Shown here: positions 27,121-36,126 of the stretch, piece after piece
How positions within the stretch are numbered: the stretch's first letter is position 1
Layout: every line of letters begins with the position of its first letter
Source: Acetobacter indonesiensis
GTDB lineage: Bacteria > Pseudomonadota > Alphaproteobacteria > Acetobacterales > Acetobacteraceae
Assembly: GCF_000963945.1 (NCBI RefSeq)
Contig: NZ_BAMW01000038.1
Coordinates: 1-50,903 of the forward strand
DNA: 50,903 bases
Direction: 5' to 3'
Notes under the pieces: generated by a model
Seen by the model: only the letters and a program-made list of their open reading frames with translations
The model's database searches: none
What the model was told of the DNA's origin: nothing
Position numbers and translations under genes: made by a program

Positions 27121-27644
27121 GGTTTGGCTCAGACTGGAGCGTGATGCGGGTGAAAAAGAGAGGGGGGAATGGCAAAAAAACGAGACACCGCAGACTCCTT
27201 AAACAACCACAAACGATAGTTTAAAAAATATAACAACACCAATGCGTCGTGAGTCAATTAGATTAATCCATAAAAAAGTTACAAAAGAAAAATATCCTTC
27301 AATCACGTTGAAAATGAATGCCGATAATCAGCATCCGCCGGGCGGCCAATGTGTTACTTGGGAAGAGCTATTAAAGGTGGCCGTTGTGCGTTCGACGCGC
27401 AGAGCAGGCATATCCGGTTGGATTCTGGGCTTTTAGCGCAAGTGATGTCTTCAAACAGATTAAGGCATCAGGATGTTTTTCTGCGGGCGAGGGGTAATTG
27501 AGAAAGGTGAGGCAGTTTTTAGAGGTTACTGGCGCCCTCATGGAAATAAAAAGCTAGAGCCCAATGGAACGCTCGCAAAAATTAGTATTTTAGGTGAATG
27601 TTTTTTCACTGATCTATGGATGTGATTCAGGTAGATGGGGGCAA
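27121..27644. other. Spacer upstream of the large sulfur operon and of the P-loop kinase
   Basis: No gene is supported here. The left part must hold the promoter of the leftward operon. The right part precedes the kinase gene and has no repeat or hairpin that I can recognise. Confidence 0.5.
27227..27257 (-). promoter_or_regulatory. Candidate promoter of the leftward sulfur operon
   Basis: On the minus strand TTGACT (27252-27257) is followed after 18-19 bases by TTATAT/TATATT (27227-27233), a fair sigma-70-type match about 110 bp upstream of the first gene. It shares TTGACT with the candidate promoter at 17365. Confidence 0.4.
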
Positions 27645-28181
27645 ATGTGCATGGAAACTCTTGATAGCCTTGGGCCGCGTATCTGCATTATGGGGCCGTC
27701 TAATAGCGGTAAATCTACGCTGGCTAATGCTATATGTCGTGCGCGTGGTTTAAAGGCGGTACATCTCGATCAGCTGAGTCACTTGCCGAATACTGACTGG
27801 ATTTTAAGACCAGCAGAGGAATTTGTCGCACTTCATGATGAGGAAATTACAGGCTCTGAATGGGTGATAGAAGGGAACTATTCTCGCCTTTTGCCACAAA
27901 GATTAGAGCGAGCAACAGGGTTTATTCTTATTGATGTCCCAACGACGATTAGTCTGTATCGGTATATAAAGCGCTGCTGGGGGAATAGTGTTCGCCACGG
28001 TGCACTGGAAGGGGGGCGGGATAGTGTTAAACTGTCAATGATACGGCATATTATCGGGGCAACACGTTTAAACCGACAAAACTATCAGCGCATGTTTGAT
28101 GGCTTAGATATACCCAAAATACAAATACACTCACAGAGAGAATTGGCTGCATTTTATCGTATTAACGGTCTGAATATTTAA
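27645..28181 (+). CDS. P-loop nucleoside kinase-like protein (FlaR/adenylate kinase-like)
   Basis: The 178-residue protein starts with a P-loop GPSNSGKST (17-25) followed by a kinase-like HLDQLSHLPNTDW segment, VIEGNYSR and FILIDVPTTISLYRYIKR. This is the arrangement seen in AAA/adenylate-kinase-like proteins annotated as FlaR or DNA-topology modulation proteins. The real substrate of this family is unproven. ATG codons at 27645 and 27651 are both reasonable after a GATGGGGG ribosome-like stretch. It is a single gene facing the convergent phospholipase-like gene. Confidence 0.75.
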   Translation: MCMETLDSLGPRICIMGPSNSGKSTLANAICRARGLKAVHLDQLSHLPNTDWILRPAEEFVALHDEEITGSEWVIEGNYSRLLPQRLERATGFILIDVPTTISLYRYIKRCWGNSVRHGALEGGRDSVKLSMIRHIIGATRLNRQNYQRMFDGLDIPKIQIHSQRELAAFYRINGLNI

Positions 28182-28326
28182 GAGACTAAGTGGTAATTTC
28201 AGGCGTGTTTTTGGTAAAAATATTTCTATAGTATAGTGCGTGATGAAGGTTATTGGAAAAATAACTAAGAATATTTTTCAAGTGAAGCTCCATGCTTTCA
28301 TGAAGCTCCACCCGAAAAAGCAAATA

Positions 28327-29499
28327 TTATTCAGAAATATCTGCGGCAGAACAGGTGGCAGGTGCTGTTACCGGATTGCACCGTGCGATGGCTCCATTCG
28401 GGAATGCTACAGTGAAATTGTGCCATGGGGCGGGTTCGAATGATGGATAATCAGTGCTGATAATCTGTGCGCCAGACTGAAAAGCGACATCCCTGCGGGT
28501 TGTGTCATTTTGCCGAGCCTCGACAGTATTGGCATCAGACCGCGTTCTGACCAGATACCCTTTTTTAACAAGGTCTTGAATTTGTTGCAGGGCGGTTGTG
28601 TTGTTGACTTCGGCACTTCCGTTGCCAGCAATGCCGACAAAACCTTCATTTGCTTCAGTATATGCGGCGTCAGCATCACCGGGGTGGCCATTTGTAAAGA
28701 CAACGCGTCCGCGCAGGGCAGGGTGCCCAACCAGATAGCGGGCTGTGTCATGGGGCCGATCAAAAGTGAAGACGACTTTGCCTCTACCGTAAGCCAATGT
28801 AGGCCAACCGCGTGTCAGAATGGCTTCGTTCAGGGTTTTGTAGGGGCCGCGCACATCATCTGGCGTGACAATGCGATCTCGGCCGAAAACAGCAAGAAGT
28901 TCAGCATCAAGTTTGTCATAGGTTGCTGTCGTAAACTGTTCGGGTTTTGTAAAAGTCCCGTTTTTGACGGGAACATCCTGTTTTGTTTCAAGGTCAATAT
29001 AGAGCGGTAAGTGATTGGGGTGTGCGTCTGACCATTTTTTTATAACCATCAGACAATTTTTAAGTGGCTCACAGCTAGAACGCTGGTCAATATCCACAAT
29101 ATGCATGACCTTAAAGTCTGTGCCTTGGGCTGCCGTTACATCGCTCTGGTCCGGGTCCGGTGTTAAACCGGCTTGTTTCTGCCACTCAATGCCCTTTGGG
29201 GAGGCATAATGTTTTCCGGTGCTATCTGCATAAATATCAATTTCAAGCTGCCGTACACCGCCGTCTAGCTGTGCGGGAATAGTGCCATGCTTATAATCTA
29301 AAGCTTCTGCCATTTGCGGGGATTTGTTTTTTAGCCAAGCCAGAGTGCTGGGCGCTATGCTTCGTCTGTAACTGTTATGGGTGCCAATAATTTGCACCTG
29401 ATTCATCTTGATCGGTTCATCGGCAGCGAAAGCGGTTTGAGTGGCTGATGCGATGCAGAGAGTTGTCAACGCTGGCAGGACGTAAAGTATATTTTTCAT
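28327..29499 (-). CDS. Secreted phosphatidylinositol-specific phospholipase C-like protein (Ca2+-dependent type)
   Basis: The 390-residue protein has a signal peptide (cleavage near TAFA-AD, residue 26) followed by the PI-PLC X-like motif QIIGTHNSYRR with catalytic-type His41, VRQLEIDIYAD, and LPLYIDLETKQD. C-terminal sequence QIISTDYPSFEP is common in the Ca2+-dependent PI-PLC1-like family described in Streptomyces and other bacteria. It should be exported and act on inositol phospholipids or related phosphodiesters, although alphaproteobacterial members are untested. Single transcription unit divergent from the TonB receptor at 29925. Confidence 0.82.
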   Translation of the reverse strand: MKNILYVLPALTTLCIASATQTAFAADEPIKMNQVQIIGTHNSYRRSIAPSTLAWLKNKSPQMAEALDYKHGTIPAQLDGGVRQLEIDIYADSTGKHYASPKGIEWQKQAGLTPDPDQSDVTAAQGTDFKVMHIVDIDQRSSCEPLKNCLMVIKKWSDAHPNHLPLYIDLETKQDVPVKNGTFTKPEQFTTATYDKLDAELLAVFGRDRIVTPDDVRGPYKTLNEAILTRGWPTLAYGRGKVVFTFDRPHDTARYLVGHPALRGRVVFTNGHPGDADAAYTEANEGFVGIAGNGSAEVNNTTALQQIQDLVKKGYLVRTRSDANTVEARQNDTTRRDVAFQSGAQIISTDYPSFEPAPWHNFTVAFPNGAIARCNPVTAPATCSAADISE

Positions 29500-29924
29500 G
29501 ATGCTGTCGGTCCAGAGAGTGGAAGCTAATAAGCTGGGAATTGGAAACAGACATAAAAGAAAAAATGATAAATGGAATGAAAGACAGGGTTTTTCATATT
29601 TTTGTCATAGAAGTCTTCCTACTTTAGATAATCATAGTTGGATGTCTGAAAATTCATTTATACATAAAAAATTCATATATTAATGATTTACGCAAATGCG
29701 GAAATAAAATAAAAATATCTATTTATTTAATAAATATAGAAAAAGATAATATGTATTAATATTAAACTTGTATTACAGCCGATAAATCACACTTTTGTTT
29801 ATACACTTTTTTGTGTAGTCCCATGCCCATCTTGCAAAGCCTGTATCTGACCAAGCGTTTGTTGTGATCACAACGGCCTTGGTGGGGGCAGGAAACGCCA
29901 CGCATGGGTTGGAAAATCAGGTTA
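29500..29924. other. Divergent spacer between the PI-PLC-like gene and a TonB receptor
   Basis: An AT-rich stretch (especially 29640-29770) with no gene that I can support. It must hold both promoters. No clear operator was seen. Confidence 0.5.
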
Positions 29925-32282
29925 ATGAAGAACACGTTTTTTAAACTTTTTTTGTGCTGTGGCATTGCTCTGCCTTATGAGGCTTGGGCACAGACAAATG
30001 ATGCAACGTTGGCGGAACAACCGCATCAAACCAAAAAAGTCACTAAAAAAGCCAAAGTAATTCGTAGCAGCAAAATGGATGCGAAAGCGGCCGCAAACAA
30101 GCGGGCTGAGCATTCCGGCCTTGAATCTGTGGTTGTGACGGCGCAGCGGCGCGCAGAAAACAGCCAGAGCGTACCGATCTCCATTCAGCACATTGATGGT
30201 AAAACATTGGCCAATGCAGGCTATACTGCGTTGACTGACCTGCAATATCTTGCGCCGGGTGTGCAGTATGACCCGACACAGGGGGCTGCTTTTCAGATCC
30301 GTGGTGTAGGCAGTGAGTCTTTTGATTTCTCAAACGCCAAATCTGTCAGCGTTGTGGTTGATGACGTTGTGATGGATGCCCAGCGTGCCAACGGCATGAT
30401 TGGTATGGTCGATATCAATAACGTTGATATCATGATGGGCCCTCAGGGCACGTTATTCGGGATGAACTCAACGTCTGGTGTGATTTCTGTCACAACTGGA
30501 AAGCCCGTTCTGAACAAGTTGACGGCACGGGGCAGCGCCAGTTATGGCGAGCATAATGAGCGTATTCTTAATGCAACGCTCAATGTGCCACTGGGACAGA
30601 AAGCTGCTTTCCGTATCTCTGGTTTTAATAACGCGCAGGACGGTTTTGGCCGTAACGTCGTCTTGAACAAGCTGGTTGGCTCCACCAACGAGTATGGTAC
30701 GCGCGGCAAGTTTTATGTCGAGCCGACAGATAATCTGGATATTACCCTACAGGGCGACTACGCGCATCATTGGGATAGCAGCGTGCGTACCCCGGTGGGT
30801 GGGCAAACGCCCGAGGTCACATCTGCCCTGAATGCATTAGGTGTCTATCCGAACTCGAAAAATGCAGATACAGCTGACCCCATGTATGGCACAATTGTCT
30901 CTCAGGAATATGGTGCCGCGTTAAAAATTCATGCCAAGCTGGGTGAAAACGACCTGAATTTTATTAGCGCATGGCGTGGCTCAACGTATGGTAACAACAC
31001 GCCGGTTGATCTGGTGCCGCTGGATGTTTACGCTTATTACCCCTACAACTATGGGCATCTAAGCACGCAGAAATTCAGTGACGAAATCCGCTTTTCTTCC
31101 CCAAAAGGGAAGTTTGTGGAATGGCTTGCCGGTGGTTTCTTTAACCGTCTGGACGCACGGCAGACGCAATATCAGTGGGGTACTGCTGGTGCGCCATTGT
31201 ATGTTGATGGCCAACCGGCGCAGAATCTTTACAATAACTCTGGCGCAGTTGGGCAGAGCGGCAATACCTCGCTTTTCCAGTCGCGCAATGAATCACTGGC
31301 TGCATTTGGGCAGCTAAAATTCAATATTTCTCATCACTTTGATATTGCGATCAGTGGTCGTTATACGCATGACAAGAATTCTCAGGGTTTGAGTTTTATC
31401 AATTCTGATGCACAGGCCATCACGGGTTATAATCCGACATTCACGCCAACACATAGTGCGCCAGTTTATCCGTGGGGGCAGGTGACAGGGCAGAATTTCT
31501 CTGGCCGGATCTCACCTGAGTATCATTTTAACCCCAATGTTATGGCGTATTTCACGTTCTCGACTGGGTACAAGCCTGCCGGTATTGCCTTTGTGGGCAA
31601 CGTCTATGACCCGTACCACAAGGAGACCGTGAAATCATACGAAGCCGGCATGAAGTCCGAATGGATGCATCATAAGCTGCGTCTGAACATGGATGTGTTT
31701 CGTGAAGACTTCACAGATTTTCAGGCAACGGTGTTAACGCCAGTGCCCGCCGGGAATGGTACAACCATTCTGACCAGCGCGATTGGTAATGCCGGTGGTC
31801 TGGTTAGTCAGGGTGTTGAAGGTAACGTCGCATACCGCCCAATCCCGGATTTGACCCTTTCTGGTTCTGTCTCTTTCACAGACGCGCACTTTACCGATTA
31901 TCGCCCCAAACCAACGGTGAACTACACCGATACGCGCCTGACCAATGCGCCTGTATGGTCAGCAAATGCGTTTATTGATTATCACCATGACCTGACGCCT
32001 AACCTTGGTTTGCAGGCGCACCTTGATTACGCTTACCGCGGCACGGTCTGGACGGTTACGGGGCAGCCCAATTATTCAAAAGTACCTGCATATAGTCTGG
32101 TTAATTTGCGAGTCAGCCTTCTGCCGCTGAATAAACGGCTTCAGGTTGGGTTGTACGTGCGAAATATGTTCAACCAGTATTTCTCAACGGGTTATCAGCT
32201 TTACGGAACGGCAGGGTATCTGCATTACACCTCACCCGATGCACGACGCACCATCGGTGGGTTCATAAACTTTAATTATTAA
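29925..32282 (+). CDS. TonB-dependent outer-membrane receptor
   Basis: The 785-residue receptor has a signal peptide (FFKLFLCCGIALPYEAWAQ), a Lys-rich linker, TonB-box-like SVVVTAQ, a plug (SVPISIQHIDGKTLANAG, FQIRGVGSESFDF, MGPQGTLFGMNSTSGVISV) and a barrel ending GGFINFNY. It belongs to the sphingomonad/acetic-acid-bacteria type of TonB receptor, not the same subgroup as the two receptors in the sulfur island. ATG 29925 gives a normal signal peptide; an ATG at 29904 adds seven residues. Ligand unknown. A good terminator follows. Confidence 0.9.
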   Translation: MKNTFFKLFLCCGIALPYEAWAQTNDATLAEQPHQTKKVTKKAKVIRSSKMDAKAAANKRAEHSGLESVVVTAQRRAENSQSVPISIQHIDGKTLANAGYTALTDLQYLAPGVQYDPTQGAAFQIRGVGSESFDFSNAKSVSVVVDDVVMDAQRANGMIGMVDINNVDIMMGPQGTLFGMNSTSGVISVTTGKPVLNKLTARGSASYGEHNERILNATLNVPLGQKAAFRISGFNNAQDGFGRNVVLNKLVGSTNEYGTRGKFYVEPTDNLDITLQGDYAHHWDSSVRTPVGGQTPEVTSALNALGVYPNSKNADTADPMYGTIVSQEYGAALKIHAKLGENDLNFISAWRGSTYGNNTPVDLVPLDVYAYYPYNYGHLSTQKFSDEIRFSSPKGKFVEWLAGGFFNRLDARQTQYQWGTAGAPLYVDGQPAQNLYNNSGAVGQSGNTSLFQSRNESLAAFGQLKFNISHHFDIAISGRYTHDKNSQGLSFINSDAQAITGYNPTFTPTHSAPVYPWGQVTGQNFSGRISPEYHFNPNVMAYFTFSTGYKPAGIAFVGNVYDPYHKETVKSYEAGMKSEWMHHKLRLNMDVFREDFTDFQATVLTPVPAGNGTTILTSAIGNAGGLVSQGVEGNVAYRPIPDLTLSGSVSFTDAHFTDYRPKPTVNYTDTRLTNAPVWSANAFIDYHHDLTPNLGLQAHLDYAYRGTVWTVTGQPNYSKVPAYSLVNLRVSLLPLNKRLQVGLYVRNMFNQYFSTGYQLYGTAGYLHYTSPDARRTIGGFINFNY

Positions 32283-32633
32283 GACTAAAAACCGGGTGCT
32301 TACTAAGGCGAGATCTAATATGAGGTCTCGCTTTTCTGTTTTGTGGGACGGCGTTACAACACGGACGTAAACACCAGCCTTTCGGGGTGGTTATTCAGCT
32401 GCACGCGATAACTTGGTATTTCAAAAAGGCAGCGATGCGGCGGCAGAAGAAGCTGGTATTAGGGTAAGATTTCATCAAAACAATATCAGCCGAAAGACTA
32501 CGCAGGGAAAATCACCCTGTAGATTTTGGCAGACGCTCACATGCTTCGGAGAGCATATGAGCTTTCTGTAACTAGCCGCATATTTTGGTTTTTAGAGGGG
32601 AAAGCTCTCTTACTGACCGCAGCGGCCTCTTAC
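32283..32633. other. Spacer after the TonB receptor
   Basis: Apart from the terminator at 32308 this spacer has no gene that I recognise. It could hold decayed coding sequence but no family match is visible. Confidence 0.4.
32308..32340 (+). terminator. Rho-independent terminator of the TonB receptor gene
   Basis: GCGAGATCT and AGGTCTCGC form a nine-pair stem (one G-U) with a six-base loop, followed directly by TTTTCTGTTTT. Confidence 0.8.
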
Positions 32634-32780
32634 TTACTTGCTGTGGTTAGACAGCACATGGTCACGGTAACCATATTTTTCCCATTGGGCGGGTGTGTCC
32701 AGATGTTTGGGTTCGTGCTTGAACATACCACAGGCTGAGAGCGCAAAAGCACATACCAGCATGATTACCGCGTGTTTCAT
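32634..32780 (-). CDS. Small 48-residue lipoprotein downstream of mlaEF
   Basis: An intact 49-codon frame starts with ATG at 32780 after an AGGGA ribosome-like site and ends with TAA at 32634. It encodes a short lysine-containing N-terminus, a hydrophobic core (VIMLVCAFALS) and a lipobox LSAC with Cys17, then a 31-residue polar tail rich in His, Lys and Tyr. This is the architecture of a small lipid-anchored envelope protein. It lies 148 bases downstream of, and on the same strand as, mlaF. No mlaC or mlaD is present nearby, so it might be an accessory to the transporter. Function unknown. Confidence 0.7.
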   Translation of the reverse strand: MKHAVIMLVCAFALSACGMFKHEPKHLDTPAQWEKYGYRDHVLSNHSK

Positions 32781-32928
32781 TGTCTCGTCCCTGAACAAAG
32801 GCTGTTTCTGTTTCTATCTCATTCACTGCATGAGTGAGCAAGTTTATGGTGTGAAAAACCTGAAGAAAAATTGGTGCACCCGTTAACGGTTTAGATGGGC
32901 TGGCCCAGCTATCTGGTGCAGACAAAAT

Positions 32929-33705
32929 CTATTTGCGAAGCTCCATCGTAATGGGGCCTTCCCGGCGGCCGTGAGTAAACTGGTCAACCATCGCGTTGCC
33001 GCTGTTCATCAGGGAGGAGGCTGGACCCTGCCAGATAAGCTGGCCTTTGTAGAGCATGGCTGCTTCATCCCCAATGCGCTGGGCGGATGCCATATCATGC
33101 GTAATGGCGATGGCGGTTGAGCCCAGTTTTTTCACGCAATCAACAATCAGTCCGTCAATGACGGCACCCATAATAGGGTCAAGGCCTGTCGTGGGTTCGT
33201 CAAAAAACAGAATGTCAGGAGTAGCCGCAATGGCACGGGCCAGCCCCACACGCTTTTGCATGCCGCCAGACAGTTCAGAGGGGTATAGATCACCAACCGA
33301 TGGATCTAACCCGACCTGTGCCAGAATGGTGCCTGCGTGGTCACGTGCTTCTGGTCGTTTCAGGCGCTTGCGCGCCAGAAGACCAAACGTCACATTTTCC
33401 CATACAGGTAAGCTGTCAAACAGGGCCGCGTTCTGGAACAGCATGCCGATTTCGCCGCGCAGGGCTTCACGACGCTTGTCTGTGGCGGTGAGGATGTTTT
33501 CACCGTCAATTTCAATACTGCCGGAATCGGGGATAATCAGCCCCAGAATGCAGCGCAGCAGCACGGACTTGCCACTGCCTGACCCACCGATAATGACGAA
33601 CGACGTTCCCTGTGGAACATCCAGATTAATACCGTCCAGCACCTTTTTGGAGCCGAATGATTTGTGCAGATCGCGAATGCGAATCTTGGGAAGGGCGCTG
33701 GTCAT
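32929..33705 (-). CDS. mlaF: Phospholipid/ABC transporter ATP-binding protein MlaF-like
   Basis: The 258-residue ABC ATPase has Walker A GGSGSGKS (40-47), the MLFQNAALFDSLPVWENV Q-loop region typical of MlaF/Ttg2A, signature LSGGMQKR (145-152) and Walker B ILFFDEPTTGLDP. MlaF powers lipid movement between membranes with the MlaE permease; it is encoded four bases into the end of mlaE. The usual mlaD and mlaC genes are not adjacent. Confidence 0.9.
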   Translation of the reverse strand: MTSALPKIRIRDLHKSFGSKKVLDGINLDVPQGTSFVIIGGSGSGKSVLLRCILGLIIPDSGSIEIDGENILTATDKRREALRGEIGMLFQNAALFDSLPVWENVTFGLLARKRLKRPEARDHAGTILAQVGLDPSVGDLYPSELSGGMQKRVGLARAIAATPDILFFDEPTTGLDPIMGAVIDGLIVDCVKKLGSTAIAITHDMASAQRIGDEAAMLYKGQLIWQGPASSLMNSGNAMVDQFTHGRREGPITMELRK

Positions 33706-34487
33706 TGTGAGAAAAACAGATCAGTCAGAAGGTAGTCGAATGCCAGCAGCAGAATAGAGGCCACAACCACAGCGGCTGTTGTGGCAGAGCCCACACCTTC
33801 GGCACCGCCTTTGCTGTTGTAGCCGTAATAGCAGCCCATCAGAGAGATCAGAAAGCCGAACAATGCGGCTTTGACCAGCCCGACCGTGACATCAATGGCT
33901 TTCAGCGAATTGAGGGTGGATGTGATGTACGCTGACGGTGAAAAGCCCAGCTTCATGACGCATACGGTAAAACCGCCGGCTACGCCCAGCACATCCGCCA
34001 CCAGTACCAGCAGGGGCAGGGCCACCAATCCAGCCAACAGGCGCGGAGCCACCAGATACTTCATGGGGTTGGTGGAAAGCGTGGTTAGGGCGTCAATCTG
34101 GTCTGTGACACGCATGGTGCCAATCTGCGCAGCCATGGCGGCGCCCACACGGCCAGCAACCATCAACCCGGCCAGAACAGGCCCAAGTTCACGGGTTACG
34201 GCCAGCACCACAATGCCAGCAATGGCGCTTTGCACATGATACTGGGCAAAGCCGGTATAAGATTGCAGTGCAATCACGCCGCCTGAAAACAGGGCTGTCA
34301 GTGCAACAACAGGTAGCGAGAAAAACCCGGTTTCCAGGAAGGTACCAAAGAATACACGCCCGTAAAAAGGAGGGCGCACAATATGAGAAAGACCCTCAAG
34401 CGCGAACAGCGCCAAAGACCCAGCCGCCTGTATTAAAGCAAGCGTGGCGCGGCCCAGTCGGGCCACAAGATTGAGCAACATATCCAT
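33702..34487 (-). CDS. mlaE: MlaE-family lipid ABC transporter permease
   Basis: The MlaE/Ttg2B permease (about 261 residues from ATG 34487) has GRVFFGTFLETGFFSLPVVALTALFSG at the N-terminal coupling region, VTRELGPVLAGLMVAGRVGAAMAAQIGTMRVTDQIDAL (the strongly conserved loop) and several C-terminal membrane helices. It overlaps mlaF by four bases. A GTG at 34526 could extend the N-terminus by 13 residues. Together with MlaF it should maintain outer-membrane lipid asymmetry. Confidence 0.9.
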   Translation of the reverse strand: MDMLLNLVARLGRATLALIQAAGSLALFALEGLSHIVRPPFYGRVFFGTFLETGFFSLPVVALTALFSGGVIALQSYTGFAQYHVQSAIAGIVVLAVTRELGPVLAGLMVAGRVGAAMAAQIGTMRVTDQIDALTTLSTNPMKYLVAPRLLAGLVALPLLVLVADVLGVAGGFTVCVMKLGFSPSAYITSTLNSLKAIDVTVGLVKAALFGFLISLMGCYYGYNSKGGAEGVGSATTAAVVVASILLLAFDYLLTDLFFSQ

Positions 34488-34747
34488 CCGCTCTGGTTGT
34501 CCGCTCCTGCTAGGGGTCAAAAACACGTTCTAGCTGCCGTAGCCCGAGTTTGGTACATCCGTCAAAGCCTGAATGGCTTTTGTGGCCTTTGGCCAGTGTG
34601 ATAAGCGGCCAAAAACAGGCTGATTGCACATGCCCCATTGCAGCTTGCCGCTGCTAAGGGCATTGGTGTGGCACAAGGAATTGGACTTCCCTGCAAAAAT
34701 GCACAGCGGCAGGGAAGGGACGTGTCACAAGGGCAGGAGGACAGGAA

Positions 34748-36073
34748 GTGCGCATAGCCATGATCGGCGGCGGGTATGTCGGGCTTGTATCTGGAGCATG
34801 CTTTGCCGAATTCGGCATCAATGTTTCCGTTGTTGAAACCAACCCCGAGCGTTTGTCTGCCCTGAAGGACGGCCGGATCCCTATTTATGAACCGGGGCTT
34901 GATGCGCTTGTTGCCTCTAACAGTCAGGCCGGACGCCTGACATTTGGGGATGATATTGCGGCGGCTGTTTCCGGGGCCGAAGCTGTGTTCATTGCGGTTG
35001 GCACCCCACCTCGGAATGGTGATGGCGCGGCTGACCTTCAATATGTTCACGCTGCTGCTAGGCAGATTGCAGAAGCCCTGACGGGTTACGCTGTGATTGT
35101 CACCAAATCGACCGTGCCTGTTGGCACCAGCCGCCGCATTGCAGAGATTATTCGCCAGACGCGGCCTGATGCTGATTTTGATGTGGCTTCCAACCCCGAA
35201 TTTCTGCGTGAAGGCAGCGCGATTGGCGATTTCATGCGTCCTGACCGCGTTATTATCGGGCTTGATCAGCGTCTGCCAGAACGGGCCAGCCGTGCAGAAA
35301 GCGTGTTGCGCCGGGTGTATCGTCCGCTGTCTGTTATTGAAGCGCCGCTGCTGTTTACCGGGCTGGAAACGGCCGAACTGACCAAATATGCGTCTAATTC
35401 GTTCCTTGCGATGAAGATTTCGTTCATCAACGAAATGGCTGATCTGTGCGAAAAACTGGGTGCCAACGTGCATGATCTGGCGCGCGGTATGGGGATGGAT
35501 AAGCGGATTGGCCGTGATTTTCTGCAACCCGGCCCCGGCTATGGCGGCTCATGCTTCCCTAAAGACACGCTGGCTTTGTCCCGTATTGCACAGGAAGCCC
35601 ATAGTGCCTGCCGTCTGGTAGAAACTACGGTGCAGGTGAACGAAGCCCGTAAGGCTGGCATGGCTGGCCGTATTGCGGCAGCGTGTGGTGGGTCTGTTGC
35701 CGGTAAAACCGTTGGCGTTCTGGGCCTGACGTTCAAGCCCGAAACCGATGACATGCGCGAATCTGCATCCATCCCGATTCTGCACCGTCTGGCAGAGGCC
35801 GGGGCGACCATCCGCGCTTATGATCCTGTTGGCATGGCTGCCGCCAAGCCGCTGTTGCCGCCGGATGTTGTCTATTGCGCAGATGCGCTGGATGTTGCGG
35901 AAGGTGTGGATGTTCTGGTTGTGCTGACCGAATGGAACATTTTCCGTGCGCTTTCCCCCGCAGAACTGGCCAAGCGTATGCGGAATGGTGTGATTGTGGA
36001 TCTACGGAATATTTTTGACCCGGATGCCATGCGGGCCGCCGGCCTGACATACGAGTCTGTTGGCCGACCTTGA
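34748..36073 (+). CDS. ugd: UDP-glucose 6-dehydrogenase
   Basis: The 441-residue protein has an N-terminal NAD-binding fold (MIGGGYVGLVSG, residues 5-16), the VTKSTVPVGTS and ASNPEFLREGSAI motifs, and the catalytic cysteine in GYGGSCFPKDT (Cys269). The C-terminal domain retains GLTFKPETDDMRESAS. The enzyme oxidises UDP-glucose to UDP-glucuronate for polysaccharide or envelope synthesis. The GTG start at 34748 is supported by AGGAGG eight bases upstream. It precedes radA by 53 bases. Confidence 0.93.
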   Translation: MRIAMIGGGYVGLVSGACFAEFGINVSVVETNPERLSALKDGRIPIYEPGLDALVASNSQAGRLTFGDDIAAAVSGAEAVFIAVGTPPRNGDGAADLQYVHAAARQIAEALTGYAVIVTKSTVPVGTSRRIAEIIRQTRPDADFDVASNPEFLREGSAIGDFMRPDRVIIGLDQRLPERASRAESVLRRVYRPLSVIEAPLLFTGLETAELTKYASNSFLAMKISFINEMADLCEKLGANVHDLARGMGMDKRIGRDFLQPGPGYGGSCFPKDTLALSRIAQEAHSACRLVETTVQVNEARKAGMAGRIAAACGGSVAGKTVGVLGLTFKPETDDMRESASIPILHRLAEAGATIRAYDPVGMAAAKPLLPPDVVYCADALDVAEGVDVLVVLTEWNIFRALSPAELAKRMRNGVIVDLRNIFDPDAMRAAGLTYESVGRP

Positions 36074-36126
36074 GCCTGCGGTGTTTTAGCCTTACATCAC
36101 TCTGATGAGAACAAGGATAGAACATC

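Noticed and set aside
27242..27436. 64-codon frame upstream of the P-loop kinase
   Set aside because: Low-complexity start, no motif, and it overlaps the candidate promoter of the leftward sulfur operon.
32341..32630. Possible decayed gene after the TonB receptor
   Set aside because: A frame of about 55 codons exists but has no start signal or recognisable motif.
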